64,000 bases of DNA from contig JAYSSR010000066.1 of assembly GCA_043720395.1 (NCBI GenBank), forward strand, positions 20,116 through 84,115. Reading direction: 5' to 3'. Both the position numbers and the translations under genes were made by a program. Position 1 is the stretch's first letter. Each line of letters opens with the position of its first letter. Source of the DNA: JANOYY01 sp043720395. Its GTDB lineage: Bacteria > Actinomycetota > Acidimicrobiia > Acidimicrobiales > JANYDT01. The notes under the pieces were generated by a model. The model did not search any database. It saw only the letters and a list, made by a program, of their open reading frames with translations, and had not been told where the DNA came from. This document shows positions 8,121-15,904 of this stretch, piece after piece.

Positions 8121-8216
8121 TTCTCGTGCTGGGGGCGAGTATTCGCACGCGGCCTCGGGCCGGGTCGGGCGGCGTTTGCGCGGTCTCGTGCTGGGGGCGA
8201 GTATTCGCACTCGGGC
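8121..8216 (+). repeat. Repeat family B, two direct copies (B4-B5)
   Basis: Two 34-bp units at 8121-8154 and 8183-8216, period 62 bp, in the same orientation as B1-B3. Each holds TCTCGTGCTGGGGGCGAG followed by TATTCGCAC. B5 ends 1 bp before the stop codon (8218-8220) of the convergent HpaB-like gene. Confidence 0.88.
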
Positions 8217-8217
8217 C

Positions 8218-9690
8218 CTACCGGTCAACGGCCTCGCGCCCCGCGGCGAGGATGTGGTCGACGAGCGCGTACGGGCGGGTGCGGTCGGCGTTGACGAGGT
8301 GCGCCGTCATGCGGTTGCGACCGGCCGACGTGAGGTAGAAGCGCTCGTACAATGCATTGCGTCCACCGAGCTGCGAGCCGACGAACTCCCACGCGAGACG
8401 GAACAACGCGGCGCGCTCGACCGACGTTGCACCATCGGCACCGTGCATGAACTCCTCGATCAGCGGTGCCGTGTCGGGGTCAGTCAGCAGCGCAAGGCTC
8501 GGCGTCGCAAGGAGGTTGTGGCTGCCGATCATCGTGATGATCTCGTTGACGCGCGGGAACCAGATGGCGAGCAACGAACGCATCGGCGTGAGCGCTCGAC
8601 CGCCCGGAAAGTAGATCCCGTTGCCGACATCGTAGCCCTGCTCCGTCGACGCGAAGATCGCGTTGCGGGTGACCTCGACGTAGCTGAGTATCTCGCCGAG
8701 CATCTCGGTGGTCGCGGGCGAGTAGTCACCGACCATCTCGGCGAGGCGAGTCGCGAGGCCGTAAGCGAATTCGAGTTTCGTAAGCGCGCGTATTGTTGTC
8801 TGAGTCGTCATATTGTCGATCAGTCCGGTCCGGGCCGACCCGTTGTAGATCGGGATCGAACCCGGGCCGCCGTCCAGGAAGAAGAGTTCGCGCGGGATCT
8901 CGACGTCGTCGAAAATGACGAACGCGTCCTGCTCATCGAAGCGGCTCGACAGTGGACGGTCGAACGGATTGGTATCGATCGACGCGGCGTCCCGGCACAG
9001 GAACTTGAGACCGGGGATATCCATCGGCACCGAGAATGACAACGCGTAGTCCTCGGCACCCGACGGGATCGGTAGCGCCGGGTACACCGCGATCTCGTCG
9101 GCGAACGGGGCGAGCGTCGCGAGGATGCGGGCACCGCGCACGACAATGCCGGTGGGAGTCTCGGCGACCTTGTGCAGCGTCACCTTGTTCCCAAGAATCA
9201 CATTGTCTGTGCGCTTATCAATGTTCGGCTGGATGATCGTGTGGGTCAGCGAGATGTCGCCTTGACGGAGTCGACGTTGGAAGTCGAGCAGGTTCTGTGC
9301 GCCGTGTTCGTTCGTGCGGTCGTCGCCCGCCCAGCCTTCGGGGCGTGCCGCGAAGCTTGCGAACTTGACGTTCATGTAGTCGGGCGTTCGGCCCATGAGC
9401 CCGACCGTCGCTTCGGAGATACGGGTGAGTCCTCGCACGCGTCGCCACAGGTCATCGACGGAGCGCGGGTGCATGTGGCTGATGCTGATCGGCTCGCCAG
9501 TGGCGTCGTCGGGGATAAGGCATTCGTCGGCGTACTCGTGTTGGCGGTCGAAGACGCCCGCCAGCGTCGTAGCGGCACCGCGCGTCGATGGGTCCGTCGT
9601 GACGTCGGCGATCATCCGCCCGTCGATCGAAACCCACCGTGGCCGCGCCCGCAACCCGTCGAGGAACTGCTGACCCGTACGTGCTCCCAC
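8218..9690 (-). CDS. HpaB-type FADH2-dependent aromatic monooxygenase
   Basis: 490 residues from GTG 9690, which has AAGGAG five bases upstream and places the typical first segment ARTGQQFLDGLR at the N-terminus; the in-frame ATG 9738 is a weaker alternative. Diagnostic parts of the 4-hydroxyphenylacetate 3-hydroxylase large-subunit family are GLMGRTPDYMN (about 95-105), SLTHTIIQPNIDK, and a long helical C-terminal half resembling acyl-CoA dehydrogenases. The family hydroxylates phenols with reduced flavin from a partner reductase; none is adjacent. Relatives include 4-hydroxybutyryl-CoA dehydratase, but its [4Fe-4S] Cys ligands are not evident here. It is divergent from the MetE-like gene at 9802 and may share a promoter with it. 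Its 3' end touches repeat B5, so its last residues may have been altered. Confidence 0.82.
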   Translation of the reverse strand: MGARTGQQFLDGLRARPRWVSIDGRMIADVTTDPSTRGAATTLAGVFDRQHEYADECLIPDDATGEPISISHMHPRSVDDLWRRVRGLTRISEATVGLMGRTPDYMNVKFASFAARPEGWAGDDRTNEHGAQNLLDFQRRLRQGDISLTHTIIQPNIDKRTDNVILGNKVTLHKVAETPTGIVVRGARILATLAPFADEIAVYPALPIPSGAEDYALSFSVPMDIPGLKFLCRDAASIDTNPFDRPLSSRFDEQDAFVIFDDVEIPRELFFLDGGPGSIPIYNGSARTGLIDNMTTQTTIRALTKLEFAYGLATRLAEMVGDYSPATTEMLGEILSYVEVTRNAIFASTEQGYDVGNGIYFPGGRALTPMRSLLAIWFPRVNEIITMIGSHNLLATPSLALLTDPDTAPLIEEFMHGADGATSVERAALFRLAWEFVGSQLGGRNALYERFYLTSAGRNRMTAHLVNADRTRPYALVDHILAAGREAVDR

Positions 9691-9801
9691 GATTGCTCCT
9701 TCGTTTGCGCCGCCGAGTACGGCACCGAGTGTGTGCATTGAAGGTAGCTGAGTAGTGTCGGCTTTCTCAGCCGCAAAGACATGAGCACAAGGAGAATCAC
9801 G

Positions 9802-11016
9802 TTGCGCCGAAGCGTTGGGGCCATCGAAACGAGCCACGGCGGGAGTCTGCCGCGCACCGATGCGCTGATGGAGCTGAACCGTGCCCGGGCGGCGGGCGAG
9901 AACGACGACGAGGCGGGCTTCCAGGTCGCCTTGACCGGAGCAGTCGCCGATGTGGTGGCGCGACAGAAGGCTGCGGGCATCAGCGTCCCCGGCGACGGCG
10001 AGTACGGCAAGGCAATGGGGCAGAAGGTCAACTACGGGGCCTGGTGGAGCTACTCGTTCAGCCGTCTCGGCGGTCTCGACGCCAACGGCCCGAAGCTGTT
10101 CGACATGCCCGTTGTGCGGTCCGAGCCCGGCAACGTCCAGCTCACGAGCTTCGCCGATCGACGCGATCGAGTCCGGTTCGCGGCCGCGTACGCAGACCCG
10201 ACATCGGGGGTGTCGGCCGGCGGAGGCGGTGCACAGTGGCCCCGTTGCGTCGGTCCGGTCAGCTACATCGGTCACGACGCGATTGCGGCTGACATCGCCA
10301 ACTTCTCAACAGCGTTGAAAGCGGCAGGTGAGACCGAGGGCTTCATGACCTCGATCGGGCCGGCCAGCGCGGCGAGGGTCGCAAACGAGCACTACGCCAC
10401 GGAGGAAGAGTTCGTGTGGGCGTGCGCCGACGCGATGCACGAGGAGTACAAGGCGATCGTCGACGCGGGACTCATCCTCCAGATCGACGATCCCTCCATC
10501 GCCGAGAACTGGGACCAGATCAACCCCGAACCGAGCGTCGCCGACTATCAGCGGTTCACGATGAGGAGGGTCGAAGCGCTCAATCATGCGCTGCGTGGTC
10601 TTCCCGCTGATCGGGTCCGATTCCATCTGTGCTGGGGAAGCTGGCATGGTCCCCACACGACCGACATCCAGATGCGCGACATCATCCAGGTCATGCTCGC
10701 GATCAATGCGGGTGGATACTCCTTCGAAGCCGCAAACGCTCGTCACGAGCACGAGTGGACGGTGTGGCGCGACGTGTTGCTCCCCGACGGCAAGGTGATC
10801 CTGCCGGGCGTTGTGAGCCATGCGACCAACGTTGTTGAACACCCCGAACTCGTGGCCCAGCGGATCAGCCGTTTCGCCGAGGTAGTCGGCCGGGAGAACG
10901 TGATCGCGTCGACCGACTGCGGACTTGGCGGACGGATTCACTCGGACATTGCGTGGGCCAAGTTGGAGACGCTTGCCGCCGGTGCCCGGCTGGCGTCCGC
11001 AGCGCTGTGGCCGTGA
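9802..11016 (+). CDS. MetE C-terminal-like methyltransferase family protein, second copy
   Basis: About 404 residues. TTG 9802 is preferred because AAGGAG lies 7 bp upstream, inside the alternative start ATG 9781. It is a distant paralogue of the gene at 5593-6747: IETSHGGSLPR at the start, SVPGDGEYGK, a GLILQIDDPSI barrel strand, zinc-site motifs RFHLCWG (H-x-C), SFEAAN (Glu) and STDCGLGGR (Cys). All catalytic metal ligands therefore look intact. The reaction is a thiol methyl or alkyl transfer of unknown substrate. The gene is divergent from the HpaB-type monooxygenase (111 bp) and is followed after 33 bp by an acyl-CoA dehydrogenase, so the three probably serve one catabolic route. Confidence 0.8.
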   Translation: MRRSVGAIETSHGGSLPRTDALMELNRARAAGENDDEAGFQVALTGAVADVVARQKAAGISVPGDGEYGKAMGQKVNYGAWWSYSFSRLGGLDANGPKLFDMPVVRSEPGNVQLTSFADRRDRVRFAAAYADPTSGVSAGGGGAQWPRCVGPVSYIGHDAIAADIANFSTALKAAGETEGFMTSIGPASAARVANEHYATEEEFVWACADAMHEEYKAIVDAGLILQIDDPSIAENWDQINPEPSVADYQRFTMRRVEALNHALRGLPADRVRFHLCWGSWHGPHTTDIQMRDIIQVMLAINAGGYSFEAANARHEHEWTVWRDVLLPDGKVILPGVVSHATNVVEHPELVAQRISRFAEVVGRENVIASTDCGLGGRIHSDIAWAKLETLAAGARLASAALWP

Positions 11017-11049
11017 CCTTTCCGTCCCGTCGACCGTGACGTCGTGACC

Positions 11050-12303
11050 ATGTCCTCCGACGCTGCCTTGACCGCCGAGGTCGCCGACTGGTTGCATGCC
11101 AACTGGGACGGCGAGCGGCCCCTCCTCGCGTGGCGTCTGATGCTCGCCGATGCCGGGTGGGGTTGCCCGACCTGGCCCGTCGACTGGTGGGGCCGGGGGT
11201 TGAGCCCGTCCGAGGCAGCGGTCGTCGACGCTGAGTTCGCGCGCGTCGGTGCCGTGGGCTCGTGCCCCGGTCAGGGGGTCGTGCTCGCTGGTGCGACGAT
11301 GCTCGTGCACGGAAGCGACGACGTGAAGTCCCGATTCCTCCGCCAGGCGCAGACCGGTGAGCATCGCTGGTGCCAGCTGTTCAGCGAGCCGGGCAGCGGG
11401 TCCGATCTTGCCGGGCTGACGACGCGTGCGGAACTTGACGGCGACGAGTGGGTGATCACGGGCCAGAAGGTCTGGAACACCAGCGCACACAAGGCGAGCC
11501 ACGGCATGCTTCTCGCCCGCACGAACTTCGATCTGCCGAAGCATCGCGGCATCACGTTCTTCGTGCTGGACATGCAGCAGCCGGGTGTCGAGGTTCGACC
11601 GCTGATGCAGATGAACGGTTACGCGTCGTTCAACGAGGTGTTCCTCAACGAGGCCCGAGTCCCGGTCGCGAATGTGGTTGGCGGCGTCGGGGAAGGGTGG
11701 CGGGCCGCGTCCACGACGCTGGCGGCCGAACGCTCCCTGCCGAGCACTCGCTCGATGGCGACCGCCGAGCGGGACCGCAGCGGCCGCTGTCACCAAGAGG
11801 CGACGTTGGAGGCGGACGACTACTTCGCCACCTACAGGTGGTATCCGCAGCGGGCCGGCCGATCCGACCTGGCGATCCCGCACGCCGTGCGTGTGGGCAA
11901 GGGGGGCGACGCCGTGACCCGACAGGCGCTGACCGACGTGTACGCGCTCGCGACGACGGCGCGATGGACGTCGCAACGTGCACGTGATGCCCGCCTCGCA
12001 GGAAAACCGGTAGGCGTGGAGGGGTCGATCGGAAAGCTGGTCGGTAGCGAAATCGCGCGCCGGTCGAACGCCTTGCATACGCACCTCGCAGGCGCGCACG
12101 GAATGCTCGCCGGGCCGCTCGCCGGCTTCGACGGGACCATCGCCGAGATCCTCGTGTCCACGCCGGGGCAGTCGATCGCAGGAGGGACGGACCAGATCCA
12201 GCGCAACATTATCGGGGAGCGGACGCTTGGCCTGCCACGTGAGCCCGCGGTCGACGTGGACGTGCCGTTTCGCGAAGTACGCACCAACCTCGGCCGCGCG
12301 TGA
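11050..12303 (+). CDS. Acyl-CoA dehydrogenase family protein
   Basis: 417 residues from ATG 11050 (GTG 11044 also possible; neither has a clear ribosome site). Standard dehydrogenase layout: N-terminal helical domain, beta domain with WCQLFSEPGSGSDLAGLTTR (about 115-135) and GQKVWNTSAHKA, and C-terminal helical domain ending SIAGGTDQIQRNIIGERTLG, the FAD-site signature. These enzymes are flavoproteins oxidising acyl-CoA thioesters at the alpha-beta bond. It lies 33 bp behind the second MetE-like gene and is presumably co-transcribed. The segment around 230-270 (MATAERDRSGRCHQEATLEA) is unusually hydrophilic for the family, so substrate specificity should not be inferred from close relatives. 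Confidence 0.85.
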   Translation: MSSDAALTAEVADWLHANWDGERPLLAWRLMLADAGWGCPTWPVDWWGRGLSPSEAAVVDAEFARVGAVGSCPGQGVVLAGATMLVHGSDDVKSRFLRQAQTGEHRWCQLFSEPGSGSDLAGLTTRAELDGDEWVITGQKVWNTSAHKASHGMLLARTNFDLPKHRGITFFVLDMQQPGVEVRPLMQMNGYASFNEVFLNEARVPVANVVGGVGEGWRAASTTLAAERSLPSTRSMATAERDRSGRCHQEATLEADDYFATYRWYPQRAGRSDLAIPHAVRVGKGGDAVTRQALTDVYALATTARWTSQRARDARLAGKPVGVEGSIGKLVGSEIARRSNALHTHLAGAHGMLAGPLAGFDGTIAEILVSTPGQSIAGGTDQIQRNIIGERTLGLPREPAVDVDVPFREVRTNLGRA

Positions 12304-12344
12304 GGCTGCTATCAATGTGGAACAAATGATGATATCGTGCGCCT

Positions 12345-12641
12345 ATGAAGCAGCTTCTCCTCCGAGTCCCTGACGAGCTTCACGAACGACTGTCCAACCG
12401 CGCCCGTGCCGAGGGGCGCAGTATTAATGCGCTTGCCACGGAAACCCTCGAACAGATCCCAGGTAGCGCACTCACCGCGAAAGAAATGATTCGTCTTCGC
12501 GCGAAAGCCGAAGGCATTCTCGTCACGACCGGTCGTGGGCGACTCAATGCGCCATCCATCGAGCAGGTGCGTGAGACCCTTCGAGGGGTACTCGCGACCG
12601 CCGACGAACTGCTCGACGAACAACGTGGCGGTACCCGTTGA
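12345..12641 (+). CDS. Ribbon-helix-helix antitoxin (FitA/VapB-like)
   Basis: 98 residues. MKQLLLRVPDELHERLSNRA forms the strand and first helix and EGRSINALATETLEQ the second helix of an Arc/FitA-type ribbon-helix-helix DNA-binding domain; the C-terminal half would bind the toxin. It overlaps the PIN toxin gene by 4 bp (TTGA), the usual coupling in VapBC/FitAB modules. In such modules the antitoxin neutralises the RNase and represses its own promoter. The 41-bp upstream gap holds a possible -10 (TATCGT at 12333-12338) only 6 bp before the start codon, consistent with a leaderless message, but this is weak. Confidence 0.85.
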   Translation: MKQLLLRVPDELHERLSNRARAEGRSINALATETLEQIPGSALTAKEMIRLRAKAEGILVTTGRGRLNAPSIEQVRETLRGVLATADELLDEQRGGTR

Positions 12642-13081
12642 AGGTCGCCTATGTCGACTCGTCCATTGTCGTTCGGCATTACCTCCCGGACGAGCCGGGC
12701 CAACCGGGAGCGTCGGCAGTAATCGAAGACCCGGATATCGCAATTGTCACCGCAACACTTACCCGAATCGAAGTTTCGGGAGCTCTTGTACGCGCCGCAC
12801 GAGGGCATCGGATTGCATCGATCCAGGGTGCCCTCGACCGGCTCGACGAAGACTTTGACCAGGGCCTCATCACCATGGTTTCCGCCGACGAAGCGGAGGT
12901 GCACAAAATTGCTTTGGACATCGTCCGCAATCACGGGCTTCGAGCGCTCGACGCGATTCACGTTGCCACTGCGCTCATTGTGCTTCCATCAATCACCGAC
13001 GAGACAGACGAAACGATGTTCGTTGGGCGCGACCACGCGCAATCGAAGGCCGCCGAGGAACTTGGGCTGACGCTCGCTTGA
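12638..13081 (+). CDS. PIN-domain toxin (VapC/FitB-like RNase)
   Basis: 147 residues from TTG 12638, translationally coupled to the antitoxin. PIN-domain acidic residues are in place: MKVAYVDSSIVV (D7), TLTRIEVSGAL (Glu), HGLRALDAIHVATAL (Asp) and a C-terminal FVGRDHAQSKAA (Asp). PIN toxins are Mg-dependent RNases that cleave tRNA, rRNA or mRNA when freed from antitoxin. The module appears intact, in contrast to the frameshifted one at 40.5 kb. Immediately downstream lies a truncated metallophosphoesterase, so this pair may have arrived with an insertion. Confidence 0.85.
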   Translation: MKVAYVDSSIVVRHYLPDEPGQPGASAVIEDPDIAIVTATLTRIEVSGALVRAARGHRIASIQGALDRLDEDFDQGLITMVSADEAEVHKIALDIVRNHGLRALDAIHVATALIVLPSITDETDETMFVGRDHAQSKAAEELGLTLA

Positions 13082-13098
13082 GTAGGTCGGATTTTGTG

Positions 13099-13330
13099 AT
13101 GATCGTGGCCCAAATCACCGACTGTCACGTGACCGCGCCGGGAGTTCTCATCGGTGGGCGTGTCGATACCGCAAGCACACTTCGCCGAGTCGTCGAGCAC
13201 ATCAACGCCCTTCGGCCGTTGCCCGATCTCGTGTTGGCGACCGGTGATCTCACCAACGACGGGTGCCAAGTCGAGTACGACCGTTTGGCGGAGATCCTCT
13301 CGACGCTCACCATGCCGGTGATGCCAGGCA
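13099..13330 (+). pseudogene. Truncated metallophosphoesterase (CpdA-like N-terminus)
   Basis: Starting at ATG 13099 the first about 77 codons give MIVAQITDCHV and LPDLVLATGDLTNDG, the first two metal-binding blocks of calcineurin-like cAMP-phosphodiesterase-type enzymes. Homology stops abruptly at MPVMPG, just where the next conserved block (GNHD) should follow. The frame continues open but only as a shadow of something on the other strand. The enzyme would need about 200 more residues, so this is a 5' fragment. It lies 18 bp behind the PIN toxin stop. Confidence 0.75.
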
Positions 13331-13643
13331 CGAGCGCGAACCCATGCGCGGCGCTCGGCACCGGAATCAGCGTAATCCGATCGACCTGCGGGCCGCTGGT
13401 CTTCGCGAGCCCAGGGAACGCCGTGAACGGCACGGTCGCCGACTCGGCGTCGTCGAATTCCTCAACGAGGTCATCCCATCGCTGCTGGAGCGCGAGGCCC
13501 GCATCCAATCGGTGCATCGTGGCCGCGAAGTCGGGGTTCCCAACGAGTCGGAACCCGTTGATGTCGTGGTCGCCAATTCGGACGCTGCCCTCTGGAGGAA
13601 CGTCGGCATCGATACTGGAGAAGGGCACGAAGAGACCGGACAT
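13331..13643 (-). other. Unassigned coding-like stretch, same strand as RidA
   Basis: From ATG 13643 the minus frame, the same frame as the upstream RidA gene, reads MSGLFVPFSS, then ADVPPEGSVRIGDHDINGF and FAATMHRLDAGLALQQRWDDL, ending near VPSAAHGFALVPGITG. Composition is protein-like and better than any other frame here, but I recognise no family. It runs into the antisense of the metallophosphoesterase fragment, so it is probably also a fragment, cut at the same junction (about 13330). Confidence 0.35.
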
Positions 13644-13679
13644 GGACGCAATCTTCGCGTCGACTGGGCCTGAGCCCTC

Positions 13680-14069
13680 TCAGTCGAGGATGTACGCGAG
13701 CAGGTCGCCGAAGACCTCGGCCTTGCCCGGTCCCGGCAGTACTTGTGTGTGCCTCGCTGGGCGCGACGCGGGGTCCGGGAAGACCTCCAGCCAGCGTCGC
13801 TCGATGAGGTCCCGATGCGAACCGACGGTGACCCAGAAATTCATCTTGGCCACGTCCTTCCACCCGCCACCGGCCGCTCCAAGTATCGCTTCGGCGTGCA
13901 TGAAGACGTTCGCGACCTGCGCCTCAACGGTGTCGGGAACATCGCGTGTGCCGGATTCGAAGGGCATGATTACGCTCGTTGTGAGGAGTGGTCCGATGCG
14001 GCTCCCGCACGGTATGCCGGTCTGGTGGCTGAGTCCCTCGATCGAGATGGACCGTCGGGTGGTGCTCAC
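13680..14069 (-). CDS. RidA/YjgF/UK114-family protein
   Basis: 129 residues from GTG 14069, which overlaps the RraA-like stop codon as GTGA. The single-domain trimeric RidA fold is recognisable: IEGLSHQTGIPCGSRIGPLL, PFESGTRDVPDTVEAQVANVF, KDVAKMNFWVTV and the C-terminal EVFPDPASRPARHTQVLP. In RidA the arginine near this C-terminal motif binds the carboxylate of 2-imino acids. Many family members do not deaminate imines and act in degradative pathways. Tight coupling with the RraA-like gene suggests a shared catabolic task, unidentified here. Confidence 0.85.
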   Translation of the reverse strand: MSTTRRSISIEGLSHQTGIPCGSRIGPLLTTSVIMPFESGTRDVPDTVEAQVANVFMHAEAILGAAGGGWKDVAKMNFWVTVGSHRDLIERRWLEVFPDPASRPARHTQVLPGPGKAEVFGDLLAYILD

Positions 14070-14806
14070 GACGCGCCCCCTGAGCGTGTCGCGAACCACG
14101 TGTCGAATTCCGGACGACGTTCCTTGGAGATCGGAAACACCCCGACCGTGGACTCGCCGGCGTCGACACGTTCGAGTGCCCACGCTTCTTCGGCTTCCTG
14201 GATCACGGACGCGGCGGCGAGCTCCGCGACGAGCGACGGCGGGATGACCACGGCGCCTTCGCCGTCGCCGACGACGATGTCGCCCGGCATCACCGTGACG
14301 CCTGCGCACGCGATCGGGATCTGATGTTCGAGGGGCATATGGATGCGTCCGAACGTCGCGGCGTGTGACGCGCGGTGGTACACCGGGATGCCGAGCTCAG
14401 CCACGGCAGGCGTGTCACGGACTGCACCGTCGGTGATGATGCCGGTGGCACCGAGCCGGAGTGAGCGCAGCGCAAAGATGTCGCCGAACGTGCCGGCATC
14501 GGGCACGCCGCGTGCCTCGATCACGAGCACCTCGTCGGGCTGCATCGACTCGATCGCACGACGCTGCGCGTTCTGGCCTCCCGACAGCGTCGGATTGAGA
14601 TCCTCGCGCAGCGGTACGTAACGGAGCGTGTGTGCGTAGCCGAGCATGCGCTGGCCGGGCTTGATCGGCTTGAGGCCACTGAGGAACGTCGAACGGATGC
14701 CCTTGCGCTGCAACTGGTTGGTGAGCGTGGCGGTCGATACAGAGTTGAGCTGCGCACGCAACTCATCGGTGAGCAGGACAGGGCGGGGCGGGCCATCGGT
14801 GGACAT
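14066..14806 (-). CDS. RraA-like / 4-hydroxy-4-methyl-2-oxoglutarate aldolase family
   Basis: 246 residues from ATG 14806. The RraA fold (PF03737) is clear: STATLTNQLQRKGIRSTFLS at the start, QPDEVLVIEARGVPDAGTFG, the metal/substrate block LGATGIITDGAVRD, and PGDIVVGDGEGAVVIP. In aldolase members the Arg and Asp of the GAVRD segment bind substrate and Mg, and both are present; the rest are RNase E regulators, unlikely in an actinobacterium. Pyruvate-type aldolase activity on a hydroxy-oxoacid is thus plausible. It heads a two-gene minus operon with RidA and is divergent from the VOC gene at 14921. Confidence 0.82.
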   Translation of the reverse strand: MSTDGPPRPVLLTDELRAQLNSVSTATLTNQLQRKGIRSTFLSGLKPIKPGQRMLGYAHTLRYVPLREDLNPTLSGGQNAQRRAIESMQPDEVLVIEARGVPDAGTFGDIFALRSLRLGATGIITDGAVRDTPAVAELGIPVYHRASHAATFGRIHMPLEHQIPIACAGVTVMPGDIVVGDGEGAVVIPPSLVAELAAASVIQEAEEAWALERVDAGESTVGVFPISKERRPEFDTWFATRSGGAS

Positions 14807-14920
14807 GTCGCCAGTCAACCACGAGCTCGGGCAATGTTGCTTGGTTGCTCGCCGCGTCCGGCGGGTGCCAGGATCGCTACCTCGGGCCCGCGTCGGCGCG
14901 CTCGGGAAGGAGACGCAGAC

Positions 14921-15463
14921 ATGTCGCCACAGCCAACACCGGGTCCGCGGCTCAGCCACCTGGTCCTCAACGTCCGTGACATCGAAGCGTCGCAACGCTT
15001 TTATACCGAGGCGCTCGGCTTCGAGCAGTGCGGCGCGATGGGGCCGGGGAGTCGGATCGGTGACATGCGGTTCTTCCGAGGAGATCCTGGGTATCACCAT
15101 CACATTGCTCTGGTGCAGACCATCGAGCCATCCGACGATCCCCGACGTTGGGACATCCTGTCGACCCATGTCGGCGTCAACCACATTGCTCTCGCCTACG
15201 GATCGCGTGATGAGTTCCTGGCGAGAATCCAGCACCTGCGAGATGCTGGCGTTGATTTCCTCATGCGGGGCGACCACGGAATGACGCACAGCGTCTACGT
15301 CCAGGACCCCGACGGCAACGGGATCGAAGTGCTCTACGACCTACCGGAGGAGGTGTGGGAGGGCGATGTCAACGCGGCTTTGAACTTCTTTGATCCGTTG
15401 CCGCTTGAGGGCGGTGAGTCGCTCGCCGACAGCACCGACTACGTCCGATTCGGCGTGTCGTGA
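14921..15463 (+). CDS. VOC-family (glyoxalase/extradiol dioxygenase-like) protein
   Basis: 180 residues; ATG 14921 with GGAAGGAG upstream. Two beta-alpha-beta-beta-beta units: HLVLNVRDIEASQRFYTEAL (about 10-29) and VGVNHIALAYGSRDEFL (about 87-103), then VYVQDPDGNGIEVLYD. Metal-ligand positions H (HLVL), H (NHIAL) and E (GIEVLY) match extradiol ring-cleavage dioxygenases and related metalloenzymes. Function is therefore likely an Fe- or Mn-dependent reaction on a small organic substrate, but VOC enzymes are too diverse to name it. The stop overlaps the start of the following crotonase fragment as GTGA, so they were once one operon. Confidence 0.82.
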   Translation: MSPQPTPGPRLSHLVLNVRDIEASQRFYTEALGFEQCGAMGPGSRIGDMRFFRGDPGYHHHIALVQTIEPSDDPRRWDILSTHVGVNHIALAYGSRDEFLARIQHLRDAGVDFLMRGDHGMTHSVYVQDPDGNGIEVLYDLPEEVWEGDVNAALNFFDPLPLEGGESLADSTDYVRFGVS

Positions 15464-15810
15464 GCTCCGTCGACGCTGGGTCGAGCGGCGACGTCACTGT
15501 CGAATTGGGTGCCGACTACATCGCAACGATCGAGATCCACCGCCCGCCGAACAACTTCTTCGACACGTCACTGCTTGAGTCGATTGCCTCGGCATGTGAG
15601 CACCTTGCCACCTCGACGGATTGCCGTGTGATCATGCTGTGCAGCGAAGGACGCCACTTCTGCGCCGGCGTGGATTTCTCGTCGGCGAGCGGCGGGGACC
15701 GGCGGTACGAGCCGGGCATTCGGCTGTTGGAGCAGCCGCTGCCGATCGTCGCAGTTGTCCAGGGCGCGGCGATTGGCGGTGGACTTGGCCTGGCGATGGT
15801 GGCCGACTGA
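15460..15810 (+). pseudogene. Truncated enoyl-CoA hydratase/isomerase (N-terminal half)
   Basis: 116 codons from GTG 15460. The crotonase N-terminal half is well preserved: IEIHRPPNNFFDTSLLESIA, the first oxyanion-hole block EGRHFCAGVDFSS, and the second IVAVVQGAAIGGGLGLAMVAD. A TGA follows directly where DFRVA-type sequence and the other about 140 residues should continue, and no frame in the next 90 bp restores the homology. The hexamer-forming and catalytic C-terminal half is absent, so function is unlikely. The convergent monooxygenase gene ends 95 bp away. Confidence 0.75.
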
Positions 15811-15904
15811 GCCGCGCGTTCGGCGTCCCGGCTCCTTCAATCGGCTACGACCAGGAGCGGACTGTCCGGCTCGCCGTCCCGGCTATTTATCCTCGCAGAG
15901 CAGT

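Noticed and set aside
6876..8216. CRISPR-like array of family B repeats
   Set aside because: Only three and two copies around a gene, with degenerate units and spacers containing no unique 30-40-bp protospacer pattern; no cas genes.
10306..12315. 669-codon minus-strand frame across the MetE-like and dehydrogenase genes
   Set aside because: Shadow of two well-conserved plus-strand genes; its sequence is His/Arg-rich and matches no family.
13331..14247. Continuation of the metallophosphoesterase frame on the plus strand
   Set aside because: After 13330 the translation becomes Ser/Arg-rich with no metallophosphoesterase blocks, and 13680 onward is antisense to RidA and RraA.
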